This document shows positions 25,360 to 34,071 of a stretch of DNA of 64,000 bases, in pieces. Origin of the DNA: Betaproteobacteria bacterium (GTDB lineage Bacteria > Pseudomonadota > Gammaproteobacteria > Burkholderiales > SG8-39); assembly GCA_016195915.1 (NCBI GenBank), contig JACPYS010000031.1, positions 1 to 64,000 on the forward strand, written 5' to 3'. The notes under the pieces are model-generated. The model did not search any database, was not told the DNA's origin, and was given only the letters and a program-made list of their open reading frames with translations. The position numbers and the translations under genes are program-made. The stretch's first letter is position 1. The number at the start of each line of letters is the position of its first letter.

Positions 25360-25688
25360 GGGTACGTCTCAGCCGGTATGCTGTTTGCGGGCGGGACATC
25401 GTCCTGGGCCAGTTCCAGATCGTGATTGATCCACAGTTGGCACGCCAGTCGATAACCCTGTTCCAGTTTGGCTCCCAGGAGTTTTTTCTCCTTCCAATTG
25501 GGCTCGGGAAGATATTCGCCACCGCTGATGATCCTGCTCGCGCACTTGGCGCATTTGCCCATTCCGCAACCGTACGAAAGGTTCGGATAGGGAAACTGCC
25601 GGATGCCGGCTCTGACGACGAGGTTGGTGTTCTCCTTGACGTCACCGTGATAGACCTGGCCACCCTTGTGAAGGACGATTTTCGGCAT
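25350..25688 (-). CDS. [2Fe-2S] ferredoxin, first gene of the leftward run
   Basis: 112 residues from ATG 25688, which has AAGGGG about five bases upstream. Cluster motif GCGMGKCAKC (CX4CX2C) with the last Cys in YRLACQLW. The insert with GGEYLPEPNWKEKKLLGAK between third and fourth Cys is longer than in plant ferredoxins. It faces the divergent promoter region shared with the diiron oxidase operon. Confidence 0.88.
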   Translation of the reverse strand: MPKIVLHKGGQVYHGDVKENTNLVVRAGIRQFPYPNLSYGCGMGKCAKCASRIISGGEYLPEPNWKEKKLLGAKLEQGYRLACQLWINHDLELAQDDVPPANSIPAETYPCT

Positions 25689-25754
25689 TTGGCCCCTTCT
25701 GCAGTGATCCCATCGCGCTCGCAGTAGTTTGTTTTCAGCAGTGAGAATTCCTAT

Positions 25755-25948
25755 CAACGTATACAATATACTAAATTTTCCGTGAGATCAAGTGAGTTAA
25801 CGAATGCGCCGTGGACGTTCACGCCGTCCCAGGTCCATACGGATGGATGCATACTTATCCGTTAGTAAACAAATTGGTACGAATACATTATAGAATCGTT
25901 ATAAGTTTCCTGGCCAACCGTTGACATGAGACAACATTAGTATACTAT
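25755..25948. promoter_or_regulatory. Divergent promoter region with GTATAC-cored operators
   Basis: AT-rich, unlike its surroundings. Plus strand: -35 TTGACA (25921-25926), 16 bases, -10 TACTAT (25943-25948). The perfect palindrome TAGTATACTA (25938-25947) covers this -10. On the other side, CGTATACAAT and CAATATACTA overlap at 25758-25773, near a weaker minus-strand promoter (TTGATC at 25791-25786, TATATT at 25770-25765, gap 15). GTATAC-centred palindromes suit FadR/FCD-type GntR repressors, and one is encoded at the end of the rightward operon. Binding is inferred. Confidence 0.6.
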
Positions 25949-25982
25949 ATCCGCATTGACCACCACCTGAGAGGAGCCGCGA

Positions 25983-26753
25983 ATGTCTCAGCTAATGAAC
26001 CAGGATGATTTCCGGACCGCGCTCGAAAACGCCATCAAGGGCAAGAGCGCCAACAAGGCGCCGTTCAGCGTTGCCTGGGCCAGCGGCAAGCTCACCCGCG
26101 CACACCTGGCGCGCTGGGCGGAGAACCACTATCACTACGTTGGTCCGTTTGCCGAGTATCTGGCGTATGTGTACGCCAAGATGCCCGCGCGTTACATCGA
26201 GGCCAAGGACTTCCTGCTGCAGAACATGTACGAGGAAGAGATCGGCGGCGACCGCCATACCGATTTGCTGATCCGTTTTGCCGAGGCCTGCGGCACCACC
26301 CGCGCGCGCGTCATCGACCCCGAGAACATGTCGGCGACCACTCGCGGCCTGCAAAGCTGGTGCTATGCCGTTGCCATGCGCGAAGACCCCATCGTCGCCG
26401 TCGCCGGCCTGGTGGTCGGCCTGGAGTCGCAGGTCCCGTCGATCTACCGCAGACAGACCCCGACGCTGCGGGAGAAGTACAAGTTCACCGATGAAGAAGT
26501 CGAGTTCTTCGACCTGCACATCGTCTCGGACGAGATCCACGGGGAGCGCGGTTACCAGATCGTCCTGGCGCACGCGGACACACCCGAACTGCAACGACGC
26601 TGCCTGAATATCTGCGAGGTGGGTGCCCAGATGCGACTGCTCTACACCACCGCCCTCTACCACGACTACGTGGCGAAGGAGATCCCGCTGGCCGAACTCG
26701 ACATGGCCGGGAAAGACATTCCGAGCGCTGAACGCGAACTGCTCCAGGCATGA
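25983..26753 (+). CDS. Heme-oxygenase-like diiron oxidase (HDO; PqqC/TenA superfamily)
   Basis: 256 residues, all-helical. Ligand pattern E85-x6-H92, E148, H179-x3-D183-x2-H186 matches the six diiron ligands of CADD-type HDOs (E81, H88, E142, H174, D178, H181) with the same spacing within each motif, so it should be an O2-activating diiron enzyme and not PqqC. Known members hydroxylate, decarboxylate or fragment amino acids and fatty acids (e.g. SznF, UndA, BesC). GAGGAG lies upstream of ATG 25983. It is the first gene of its operon and overlaps the next by ATGA. Confidence 0.85.
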   Translation: MSQLMNQDDFRTALENAIKGKSANKAPFSVAWASGKLTRAHLARWAENHYHYVGPFAEYLAYVYAKMPARYIEAKDFLLQNMYEEEIGGDRHTDLLIRFAEACGTTRARVIDPENMSATTRGLQSWCYAVAMREDPIVAVAGLVVGLESQVPSIYRRQTPTLREKYKFTDEEVEFFDLHIVSDEIHGERGYQIVLAHADTPELQRRCLNICEVGAQMRLLYTTALYHDYVAKEIPLAELDMAGKDIPSAERELLQA

Positions 26754-28210
26754 ACGCGGCGCTCGTCGAGGAGTTCCGGAACCTCATTGACGGCGAGTGG
26801 ATCCGGAGCGCGACGGGAAAGACGTTCGACAACGTCAATCCCGCGGATACACGCGACATCGTGGGCCGGTTTCAGGCATCTTCCCCCGCGGATGCCAATG
26901 CGGCCGTAGAAGCGGCGTCGTCGGCATTCGAGGGATGGAAACGAACGCCGATATCCAGGCGTGCCGGAGTGCTTCAGCGTGCGGCGGACTATCTCGAGGC
27001 CAATGCCGCGAAGTTTGCCGAGGATCTGACCCGGGAAGAAGGCAAGTCCCTGGGCCTGAGCAAAGACGAAGTCCTGCGCTCGGCGCAGACGCTGAGGTTC
27101 TACGCGATCGAAGGACAATCCTTTTCCGGCGAAACCTTTCCCAACGACGATACGCAGATGCTCGTCTACAGCCTAAGGGAGCCGTTGGGCGTGGTGTGCG
27201 TCATCACGCCGTGGAATTTTCCGATTTCGATTCCTTCAAGAAAGATCGCACCGGCGCTGATTACCGGAAATACGGTGATCTTCAAACCTTCCTCGGATGC
27301 CCCCTTGATCGGATACCGGCTCACCGAAGCGATGGTCAAGGCAGGAATGCCGAAAGGAGTGTTCAATTTCGTCACCGGGAGGGCCGTCGATGTCGGCCCG
27401 ACGATCACCGAGTCGCCCGCCGTTCGTGCCGTGTCGTTTACCGGCTCGAGCGCGGCCGGCGAACACATCCATCGCTCGGTCACCTTGACGACGCGCACGC
27501 AATTGGAGCTTGGCGGCAAGAACCCCCTGATCGTCATGGAAGATGCCGATCTCGACGAGGCGGTCGATCTGGCGGTCAAGGGAGGCCTGTCCTTGACCGG
27601 TCAAGCCTGCACGGGCACCAGCCGCGTCCTGGTGATGGCCGCGGTCAAGGCGCGATTCACCGAAAGACTTCTCGCCAGGGTCAAGGCACTGAAAATCGGC
27701 AGCGGGATGTCGAGCGGAATGGATATCGGCCCGCTTGCCACGCCGAAGCAACTTGAAACCGTACTGGCGTATATCGAAATCGGAAAGCGGGAAGCGACCC
27801 ACCTCTGCGGCGGCGAACGTTTAAGGGGCGAAGCCTTCGAGCGAGGTTACTACGTGACTCCCGCGATCTTCACCGACGTCACGCAGACGATGCGCATTGC
27901 CCGCGAAGAGATATTCGGACCGGTGCTTTCGATCATCGAAGCCGTCAGTTACGAAGACGCAATCGCCAAGGCAAACGACACCGAATACGGATTGTCGGCC
28001 GCAATTGCAACGCGCAATCCGCGCTACATGCACAGGTTCGCGCAGGACATCCAGGCGGGCACCGTGAAGATCAACAGGACCACCACGGGAAATCTCGTCA
28101 ACGCGCCATTCGGCGGCCTGAAACGCTCCAGCACCTCGACATTTCGCGAGTCCGGACGCACCGGCCTGGAGTTCTACACCCAGATCAAGACGGTCTATCA
28201 GGGCTGCTGA
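26750..28210 (+). CDS. Aldehyde dehydrogenase, 2-oxoglutarate-semialdehyde/succinate-semialdehyde type
   Basis: 486 residues. Motifs: VITPWNFPISIPSRKIAPAL, SFTGSSAAG, catalytic Glu in QLELGGKNP and Cys in GQACTGTSR, EEIFGPVL. The closest pattern is 2-oxoglutarate semialdehyde dehydrogenase. It overlaps the diiron oxidase gene by four bases, so it probably oxidises an aldehyde that the oxidase forms or that arises one step later. Confidence 0.9.
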   Translation: MNAALVEEFRNLIDGEWIRSATGKTFDNVNPADTRDIVGRFQASSPADANAAVEAASSAFEGWKRTPISRRAGVLQRAADYLEANAAKFAEDLTREEGKSLGLSKDEVLRSAQTLRFYAIEGQSFSGETFPNDDTQMLVYSLREPLGVVCVITPWNFPISIPSRKIAPALITGNTVIFKPSSDAPLIGYRLTEAMVKAGMPKGVFNFVTGRAVDVGPTITESPAVRAVSFTGSSAAGEHIHRSVTLTTRTQLELGGKNPLIVMEDADLDEAVDLAVKGGLSLTGQACTGTSRVLVMAAVKARFTERLLARVKALKIGSGMSSGMDIGPLATPKQLETVLAYIEIGKREATHLCGGERLRGEAFERGYYVTPAIFTDVTQTMRIAREEIFGPVLSIIEAVSYEDAIAKANDTEYGLSAAIATRNPRYMHRFAQDIQAGTVKINRTTTGNLVNAPFGGLKRSSTSTFRESGRTGLEFYTQIKTVYQGC

Positions 28211-28229
28211 GCGGAAAGGGACGAGAACC

Positions 28230-28709
28230 ATGAAAACCGTTTTGAAGCTGGAACTTGCGGAAGCGCGTTGCATGGTACATGCCGCTTTTCGCAAGGCCGA
28301 GGAAATCGGGGTTACGGAAACGGTCTGCATCGTCGATGACGGCGGTTGCCCGATTGCCCTCGAGCGCATGAACGGCGCGCGTATTACCGGTCCGCAGATT
28401 GCGTGGAACAAGGCGTTTACCGCCGCCGGACACAAGCGCTCCACGCACCTGTTCAACCAGCCGCCCAATGGGCCCGCCCTTCCCGGCAATGAGGCATTCG
28501 GGATTCAATGGAGCTTCGAGGGAAAATTTGCGGTCTTCGTCGGCGGCTTTCCGATCGTGGTGAATGGGGAAGTCGTCGGAGGCATCGGCTTGAGCGGCGG
28601 AAATGGCGAACAGGACACCCAATGCGGGATCGCTGCCTTGCAGGCGCTGAACGACCTGCTGTCGCCGCAGAACCATGCGGTCATGGTCGAAGTCGATATC
28701 AAGAAGTGA
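28230..28709 (+). CDS. GlcG/HbpS-family (DUF336) protein
   Basis: 159 residues. Family segments: LELAEARCMVHAAFRKAEEI, VCIVDDGGCPIALERM, and the Gly-rich VNGEVVGGIGLSGG followed by EQDTQCGIAALQAL. HbpS members bind heme; most catabolic-cluster members (GlcG, PduO C-domain type) are uncharacterised or bind corrinoid or heme. Located 19 bases after the aldehyde dehydrogenase. Function in this pathway unknown. Confidence 0.85.
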   Translation: MKTVLKLELAEARCMVHAAFRKAEEIGVTETVCIVDDGGCPIALERMNGARITGPQIAWNKAFTAAGHKRSTHLFNQPPNGPALPGNEAFGIQWSFEGKFAVFVGGFPIVVNGEVVGGIGLSGGNGEQDTQCGIAALQALNDLLSPQNHAVMVEVDIKK

Positions 28710-28804
28710 GAAATCACGCGTCTGGTAGCGACAGGCATTGGAACTCAAAACTCTTTTCGACCGAAGTCTGAAAGCGATTTCCATTCACACGAGGAGGACA
28801 TGAT

Positions 28805-29764
28805 ATGAAGCAGTGCGTTCTTTCCCTGATTGCGGCCTGCCTGCTTGCGGCGGCCGTGCCCGCGCAATCCCAACAGTACCCGGTCAAGCCCGTTCGGGTC
28901 ATCGTCAGCACCGTGCCCGGGCCACTGGATACTTTCGCGCGGATGGTCTGCGACAAGATCGCCGCTTCGCTGAAGCAGCCACTGGTGATCGAAAATCGCG
29001 CCGGAGCAGGCGGCAATATCGCAACCGAGTTGGTTGCCAAGTCGCCGGCGGATGGCTACACGTTGCTGTTTGCGATCGATACCACGTTCACCGTCAATCC
29101 GTCGGTCTACAAGACGCTGCCCTTCGATCCGGCGAAGGACTTCGCCACCATCTCCGTGCCGGTCATCTACGGCCAGTTGCTTGCGGTGCATCCCTCGGTA
29201 CCCGCCCAATCGGTTGCCGAACTCGTTGCCCTGGCCAAGCAGAAGAAGCTGACCTACGCCTCCGGTGGCAACGGAACCCCAAGTCATCTGTCGTCCGCCT
29301 ATTTCCTCGCCACGGCAGGCATCGACATGACTCACGTCCCCTACAAGGGCACCGGGCAGTCGGTGATCGACGTGGTGGCGGGGCAGGTCGATACCATCTT
29401 TGCCGTCGTGACCGGCGTGCTGCCGCAGGTGAAGGCGGGCAGGCTGCGCGCCCTCGGCATTTCGAGCGCCAAGCGCTCCGCCCTTGCACCCGATGTTCCG
29501 ACCATAGCGGAATCGGGCTACAGCGGATTCGATGTTTCCTTCGCATACGCGCTGATGGCTCCGGCAGGCACGCCCGATGAGATCGTGCAGTCGCTCAGCC
29601 GCGAGGTGCAGCGCGCCCTGGCGCAACCCGATGTGCAGGAGAAGAACCGGACTTTCGATTACGTCGTGACCGGCATGGATCCCAAACAGTCGGCCGCGTG
29701 GCTGAGGGAGAACCGCGAGCGCTGGGCAGGCGTAGTGCAGCGCGCCGGCATCTCCGCCAACTGA
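28805..29764 (+). CDS. Bug-family tripartite tricarboxylate transporter receptor
   Basis: 319 residues with a signal peptide (CVLSLIAACLLAAAVPAQSQ). Bug features: YPVKPVRVIV, VIENRAGAGGNIATE, SPADGYTLLF, DMTHVPYKGTGQSV, LAPDVPTIAESGY. It is a periplasmic binding protein for a carboxylate-bearing ligand. No TctA/TctB membrane genes lie in the window, as is usual for the many orphan Bug genes of Burkholderiales. GAGGAGGACATGAT places the start. Confidence 0.93.
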   Translation: MKQCVLSLIAACLLAAAVPAQSQQYPVKPVRVIVSTVPGPLDTFARMVCDKIAASLKQPLVIENRAGAGGNIATELVAKSPADGYTLLFAIDTTFTVNPSVYKTLPFDPAKDFATISVPVIYGQLLAVHPSVPAQSVAELVALAKQKKLTYASGGNGTPSHLSSAYFLATAGIDMTHVPYKGTGQSVIDVVAGQVDTIFAVVTGVLPQVKAGRLRALGISSAKRSALAPDVPTIAESGYSGFDVSFAYALMAPAGTPDEIVQSLSREVQRALAQPDVQEKNRTFDYVVTGMDPKQSAAWLRENRERWAGVVQRAGISAN

Positions 29765-29797
29765 GCAGCCTTGAACCGCGAGAGGGTTAGCGTTGCG

Positions 29798-30520
29798 ATG
29801 AACGATACTGAACAGAACGCCGGAGAAGGCGCCGTCGCGCAGAAGGTTCTGGTGGGGCAGCGACATACCTCTCTGAGTGCTCTCGTAGCCGACGAGCTGC
29901 GGCGGGCGATCCTCACCCACAGGATGCAACCAGGCGAGCGGCTGGTTGAAGACAAGCTCTCGGCCGATCTCGGCGTTTCGCGGGTTCCGATCAGGGAGGC
30001 GCTGCGCGTGCTCGCGAGCGAGGGTCTGGTGGAGGTTCAGCCGCGGCGGGGAGCTTCGGTCGCCGCGTTTACGGACGAAATCGTGCGGGACATGGTGGAA
30101 TCGCGCGCGATGCTGGAAGGCGTGAATGCCAAGCTTGCTGCCCGCATTCGTGATCCGCAGATCCTCGCGGAGCTGACCGTGGTGCTTGCCAAGGGCAGGG
30201 CCGCGGCGGAACGCGCCACCCTCGAAGAGTTGATCGGGCTGAACGGTCAATACCACGATCTGCTCGCCAAGGCGGGGCGTAACAGGGTATTGCGCGAAAT
30301 CATGCGTGGCCTTCGCGAGCGGACCGCCTTGCTCTTTTCCGGGGTGAGGACCGTGTCGCGCGCTCGCGAGGAGTGGGAAGAGCACGCCCAGATCCTGGCG
30401 GCGATCGTGGAGGGTGACGAAGAGCTCGCCGGGCTGCTGGCGACTCGCCACGTGCGCCGTGCGGCTGAGGCTGCTCTTGCCAATTTGCCGCAGGCACGTG
30501 AGTTGCGGCGCGTGGAATAG
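29798..30520 (+). CDS. GntR-family (FCD-domain) transcriptional regulator
   Basis: 240 residues from ATG 29798; a TTG at 29771 would add nine. The winged helix part is LSALVADELRRAILTHRMQPGERLVEDKLSADLGVSRVPIREALRVL. The FCD effector domain follows (MVESRAMLEGVNAK, HDLLAKAG, EWEEHAQILAAI) with His residues for a metal. Last gene of the diiron-oxidase operon and the probable regulator of the GTATAC sites upstream. Confidence 0.92.
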   Translation: MNDTEQNAGEGAVAQKVLVGQRHTSLSALVADELRRAILTHRMQPGERLVEDKLSADLGVSRVPIREALRVLASEGLVEVQPRRGASVAAFTDEIVRDMVESRAMLEGVNAKLAARIRDPQILAELTVVLAKGRAAAERATLEELIGLNGQYHDLLAKAGRNRVLREIMRGLRERTALLFSGVRTVSRAREEWEEHAQILAAIVEGDEELAGLLATRHVRRAAEAALANLPQARELRRVE

Positions 30521-30548
30521 ATCTGCTGCCGGAGTTCCTGTTTGATTT

Positions 30549-31478
30549 TCAGTACCCCGCTTCGACATCCACCAGCGCGAGCGGCGTCAGCCCGTTGCGC
30601 AAGCGGTTGATGTTCTCCACGACCATCGCCGTCGCCGTGCGCGGTTCGGTGAGGGCAGCGGTATGCGGGGTCATGAATACGCCCGGGTGCGTCCAGTAAC
30701 GGTGCTCCACGGGAAGCGGCTCGGTCTCGAACACGTCCAGATAGGCCCGCGCAACCTGCCCGGAATCGAGCGCCGCGAGCAGATCCTCATCCACCACATG
30801 CGCACCGCGCGCGACGTTGATGACAGCGCCGCCCCTCGGCATCAGCGCCAGCGTGGCTGCATTCAGGATGCCGCGCGTCTCCGGAGTCAGCGGCAGGAGG
30901 CACACCACGACGTTGCAGACGGGCAGCATCCGTGCGAGCCCTTCCGAGCCCGCGCAGCTCTCGACCCCGATCACGCTCTTCGGCCGGCGGCTCCAGCCGC
31001 GCACCCTGAAGCCGAACGAGCGCAGCATCGGGCCCGCCTCGCCGCCGAGTTCCCCCAGCCCGAGCAGGCCGACGGTCCGGTCCGCAGCCATGGATTGCGG
31101 CAGCCTGTTCCACTCGCGCGCGGACTGCTGACGCCGGTAGACGTAATGGTGGCGATGGAAATCGATCACGTGCGAGAGCACGCTCTCGCACATCGCCGCA
31201 ACCATGCCCCGGTCGATGCAGCGCGCAAGCGGCACGTGGCGCGGCAGGTCATCTTGGGCGAGCAGCCCATCCACGCCCATCCACAGCGACTGGACAAGCT
31301 TGAGGTTCGGCAGCCGTGCCAGCGCGCCGGCGGGGGGCACGGCGACGAACGCAATGTCGATCGCCGCCGGATCGCCGATCTCGGGCCAGACGAAGAAGCG
31401 CTCCTGCGGCAGCGCCTTTTCGAGCAGCGGAAGCCAGCGATCGGGACTCTCGATCGTGGAGAGAAACGCAACGTTCAT
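30549..31478 (-). CDS. D-2-hydroxyacid dehydrogenase, GhrA-like
   Basis: 309 residues. It shares with glyoxylate/hydroxypyruvate reductase A the segments VGLLGLGELGGEAGPMLRSF, CLLPLTPETRGIL, INVARGAHVVDEDLLAALDS and TPHTAAL, plus the C-terminal end ...EAGY. Catalytic Arg (NVARG), Glu (FETEPLP) and His (TPHTA) are present. ATG 31478 overlaps the broken Bug gene by four bases, so they were one transcript. Reduces or oxidises a 2-oxoacid/2-hydroxyacid. Confidence 0.9.
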   Translation of the reverse strand: MNVAFLSTIESPDRWLPLLEKALPQERFFVWPEIGDPAAIDIAFVAVPPAGALARLPNLKLVQSLWMGVDGLLAQDDLPRHVPLARCIDRGMVAAMCESVLSHVIDFHRHHYVYRRQQSAREWNRLPQSMAADRTVGLLGLGELGGEAGPMLRSFGFRVRGWSRRPKSVIGVESCAGSEGLARMLPVCNVVVCLLPLTPETRGILNAATLALMPRGGAVINVARGAHVVDEDLLAALDSGQVARAYLDVFETEPLPVEHRYWTHPGVFMTPHTAALTEPRTATAMVVENINRLRNGLTPLALVDVEAGY

Positions 31479-32214
31479 CAGTCTTCGGGCTTGAAGCCGG
31501 AGGCGCGGATCACCGGCCCCCACTTGTCATAATCGGCCCTGTGGATCGCGGCGAGTTCCGCCGGACCCAACCCGGTAGGCTCGAGAAACAGGTTGGCGAG
31601 TCTTTCCTGCATGTCGGCCGCGCGGATGCCGTCCACCGCGGCCTTCGAGAGCTTTGCCACCAGTTCAGGCGGCGTGCCGGCAGGCGCGTAGAGCGCATAC
31701 CAGGCGCTGCCTTCGATGTCGTAGCCCAGTTCCCTGAACGTGGGCACTTCGGGCAGGAAGCGCGAGCGCTTTCCGCCCGACGCGGCCAGCGCGCGCGCCT
31801 TGCCGGATTTGTGCAGCTGCGCGATGTCGGAGAGCACCACCGAGGCGGCGGAGATCTGCCCCCCCACCAGCGCCTGTAACGAAGGAGCGGTTCCCTTGAA
31901 CGGCACGTGGTTCATCTCGATGCCGGCGGTGCGCGCGAACATCACCGCGAAAAAATGCGGCAGGCTGCCCGCGCCCGCAGAAGCGTAATCGCCCATTCTC
32001 GGGTCCTTTTTCACCAGTTCCACGTAGTCCCTCAACGTGGCGGCGGGCACGCTCGCGTTCACCGCCAGGCCGAGGTCGAAATTCGCCAGGTGCGCGAAAG
32101 CGTGTCGCTGGTGGCACCCGGGGGGTAGCCGAGCACGATCCTGACGACACGGTCCTGGGCCCCGGCAGGCAGCGCCACGGCAAGGAACACTGCAAGCATC
32201 ATGGCGCGAAACAT
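31478..32214 (-). pseudogene. Bug-family receptor, internal deletion with frameshift
   Basis: The signal peptide and N-terminus are in one frame (MFRAMMLAVFLAVALPAGAQ, VRIVLGYPPGATSDTLSR), ending near 32100. The rest is in another frame (FAHLANFDLGLAVNASVPA to RASGFKPED). About 70-75 residues between them that other Bug proteins have (ENRPGAGG, PDGYTLL region) are missing. The full span is 737 bases where about 960 are normal, so the loss is not a multiple of three. No functional protein is expected. Assembly error is the alternative. Confidence 0.85.
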
Positions 32215-32278
32215 GGACTCTCCATACGGGCCGCCGGGTGGGCTGCGATGGTAGCATTCCACCAGGAGGATACCGACC

Positions 32279-33139
32279 ATGCCGATCCGGAACTTCAATG
32301 AAAAGACGCTCACCGCGGAGGTGCTCGCGCGCCTGCACGCCACCTCCGATCCGCGCCTCAAGCAGGTGATGACGAGTTTCGTCAAGCACTTGCACGCATT
32401 CGTGCGCGAGGTGAGGCCCACGCCCGAAGAATGGTTTCGCGGCATCGAGTTCCTCACGGAAACGGGCAAGTGGTGCGACGACAAGCGCCAGGAATACATC
32501 CTGCTATCGGACACCATCGGCGTTTCGATGCTGGTGGATTTCATCAATTACGGAGATACGAAGAACGCGACCGAGTCCACGGTCCTGGGGCCGTTCTTCG
32601 TGGAGGGCGCGCCGGAGTTGCCCATGGGGGAAACCATCGCGAAGCCTGGCACGCCCGGCGAGCCGTGCACCATGCGCGGCAGTCTCAAAGACACCAAAGG
32701 CAAGCCGGTGGCGAACGCGGTGATCGACGTCTGGCAGGGGGCCGGCGACGGCTTCTACGATGTGCAGAAACAGGAGGGAATGAATCTGCGCGCGCGCTTT
32801 CGCACCGGCGCCGATGGCAAGTTCTGGTTCCGCTGCGTGCGTCCGGTGAGTTACCCGGTGCCCAACGACGGGCCGGTGGGAAAGATGCTGGTGGCGACCG
32901 GGCGCCACCCGATGCGTCCCGGGCATCTTCATTTCAAGTTCACCGCACCCGGTTGCGCGACGCTGGTCACGCACCTGTTCGTGAAGGGCGACAAGTACCT
33001 CGATTCGGACGCCGTGTTCGGCGTGAAGAATTCGCTGGTGGTGAATTTCAGGAAGGCGAAGAGCGGCGAGTACCAGGCGAACTACGACTTCGTTTTGTTG
33101 CCGGAGAAGCGCACGCGACCCGCGCGCAAGCGCAGGTGA
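32279..33139 (+). CDS. Intradiol ring-cleavage dioxygenase (catechol/hydroxyquinol type)
   Basis: 286 residues. An N-terminal helical dimer domain (LKQVMTSFVKHLHAFVREVR, TEWFRGIEFLTETG region) precedes the beta-barrel. Fe(III) ligands appear as Tyr in GDGFYDVQ, Tyr in RPVSYPVPNDGPVG, and His pair in MRPGHLHFKF. The dimer domain places it with catechol or hydroxyquinol 1,2-dioxygenases, not with protocatechuate dioxygenase. It opens aromatic diols to muconate-type acids. First gene of a plus-strand operon. Confidence 0.92.
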   Translation: MPIRNFNEKTLTAEVLARLHATSDPRLKQVMTSFVKHLHAFVREVRPTPEEWFRGIEFLTETGKWCDDKRQEYILLSDTIGVSMLVDFINYGDTKNATESTVLGPFFVEGAPELPMGETIAKPGTPGEPCTMRGSLKDTKGKPVANAVIDVWQGAGDGFYDVQKQEGMNLRARFRTGADGKFWFRCVRPVSYPVPNDGPVGKMLVATGRHPMRPGHLHFKFTAPGCATLVTHLFVKGDKYLDSDAVFGVKNSLVVNFRKAKSGEYQANYDFVLLPEKRTRPARKRR

Positions 33140-34071
33140 GCAGCGTGGTGAATCCGGTCCGCAGCGTGCTCCTGCACGGCTACGGCGTGATGGGCTCAGG
33201 GGTGGCCAAGACCTTTGCCGCGGCGGGCTTCGAGACCCTGGTGCGATCGGGCCGCGCTGCGCAGTTGCGCGACCTGCCGCCCGAGGTGCGTGCGAGCACG
33301 GCGCTGCCCGAAAAGTGTCCGGACCTGATCCTGGAACTGGCACCCGAGGAGATCGAGGTCAAGCGCAAGGTATTTCGCGAAATCGAGGCGAAGTACGGCA
33401 GCGCGGATTTCCTGCTCGCCACCGGCACATCGGGGTTGGACCTCAACGTGCTGGCCGATGGTCTCGCGCGACCCGAACGGCTGATCGCGATCCACTACTA
33501 CATGCCGGCCGAAACCATCGCGCTGGTGGAGGTGATGGCAGGCCCCGCGGCGCCGCGCGACGCGGTCGATCGTGCGGCCGAGGCGCTCGAGCGCACGGGA
33601 AAGCAGCCCCTGCGCATCTACCAGCCGGTGGTCGGCTTCATCGTCAACCGGCTTCAGCACGCGATGCTGCACGAGGCCTACTGGATGATCACCGAAGGCA
33701 TCGCCACGGTGGCGGACGTCGATTTCGCCGCCACCGCGATGCTCGGTCCGCGCATGTGCGCAAGCGGCCTGTTGCTGCAAAAGGACATCAGCGGGCTGAA
33801 GGTGAACCGCGATGCGCAGCGCGCCATCGTGCCGCACCTGTTCCACAACAACCGGCCCAACCCGCTGCCGGGCGAACTCGTCGAGAAGGGCGAGACCGGC
33901 CTCGCCGCACGCAAGGGTCTTTACAACTGGGAGGGGCTCGATCCGCAGGAGGTGCGCCGCACCGCCGCGCGGGAACTCGGCAAAATCCTCTCGTTGCTCG
34001 AGCAGGAGACGTTTCCGGCGATGAAACGCCTGCAACCGAAGGACCGCGCACACCGCAAGGAATCCGCATGA
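33136..34071 (+). CDS. 3-hydroxyacyl-CoA dehydrogenase-like NAD-binding protein
   Basis: 311 residues from GTG 33136, which overlaps the dioxygenase stop by four bases; GTGs at 33145 and 33148 are alternatives. NAD motif LLHGYGVMGSGVAKTFAAAG; catalytic His region AIHYYMPAETIALVEVM and GFIVNRLQ. The protein is shorter and more divergent than FadB-type, closer to lambda-crystallin/gulonate dehydrogenase forms. Probably oxidises a hydroxyacid from ring cleavage. Confidence 0.82.
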   Translation: MSSVVNPVRSVLLHGYGVMGSGVAKTFAAAGFETLVRSGRAAQLRDLPPEVRASTALPEKCPDLILELAPEEIEVKRKVFREIEAKYGSADFLLATGTSGLDLNVLADGLARPERLIAIHYYMPAETIALVEVMAGPAAPRDAVDRAAEALERTGKQPLRIYQPVVGFIVNRLQHAMLHEAYWMITEGIATVADVDFAATAMLGPRMCASGLLLQKDISGLKVNRDAQRAIVPHLFHNNRPNPLPGELVEKGETGLAARKGLYNWEGLDPQEVRRTAARELGKILSLLEQETFPAMKRLQPKDRAHRKESA

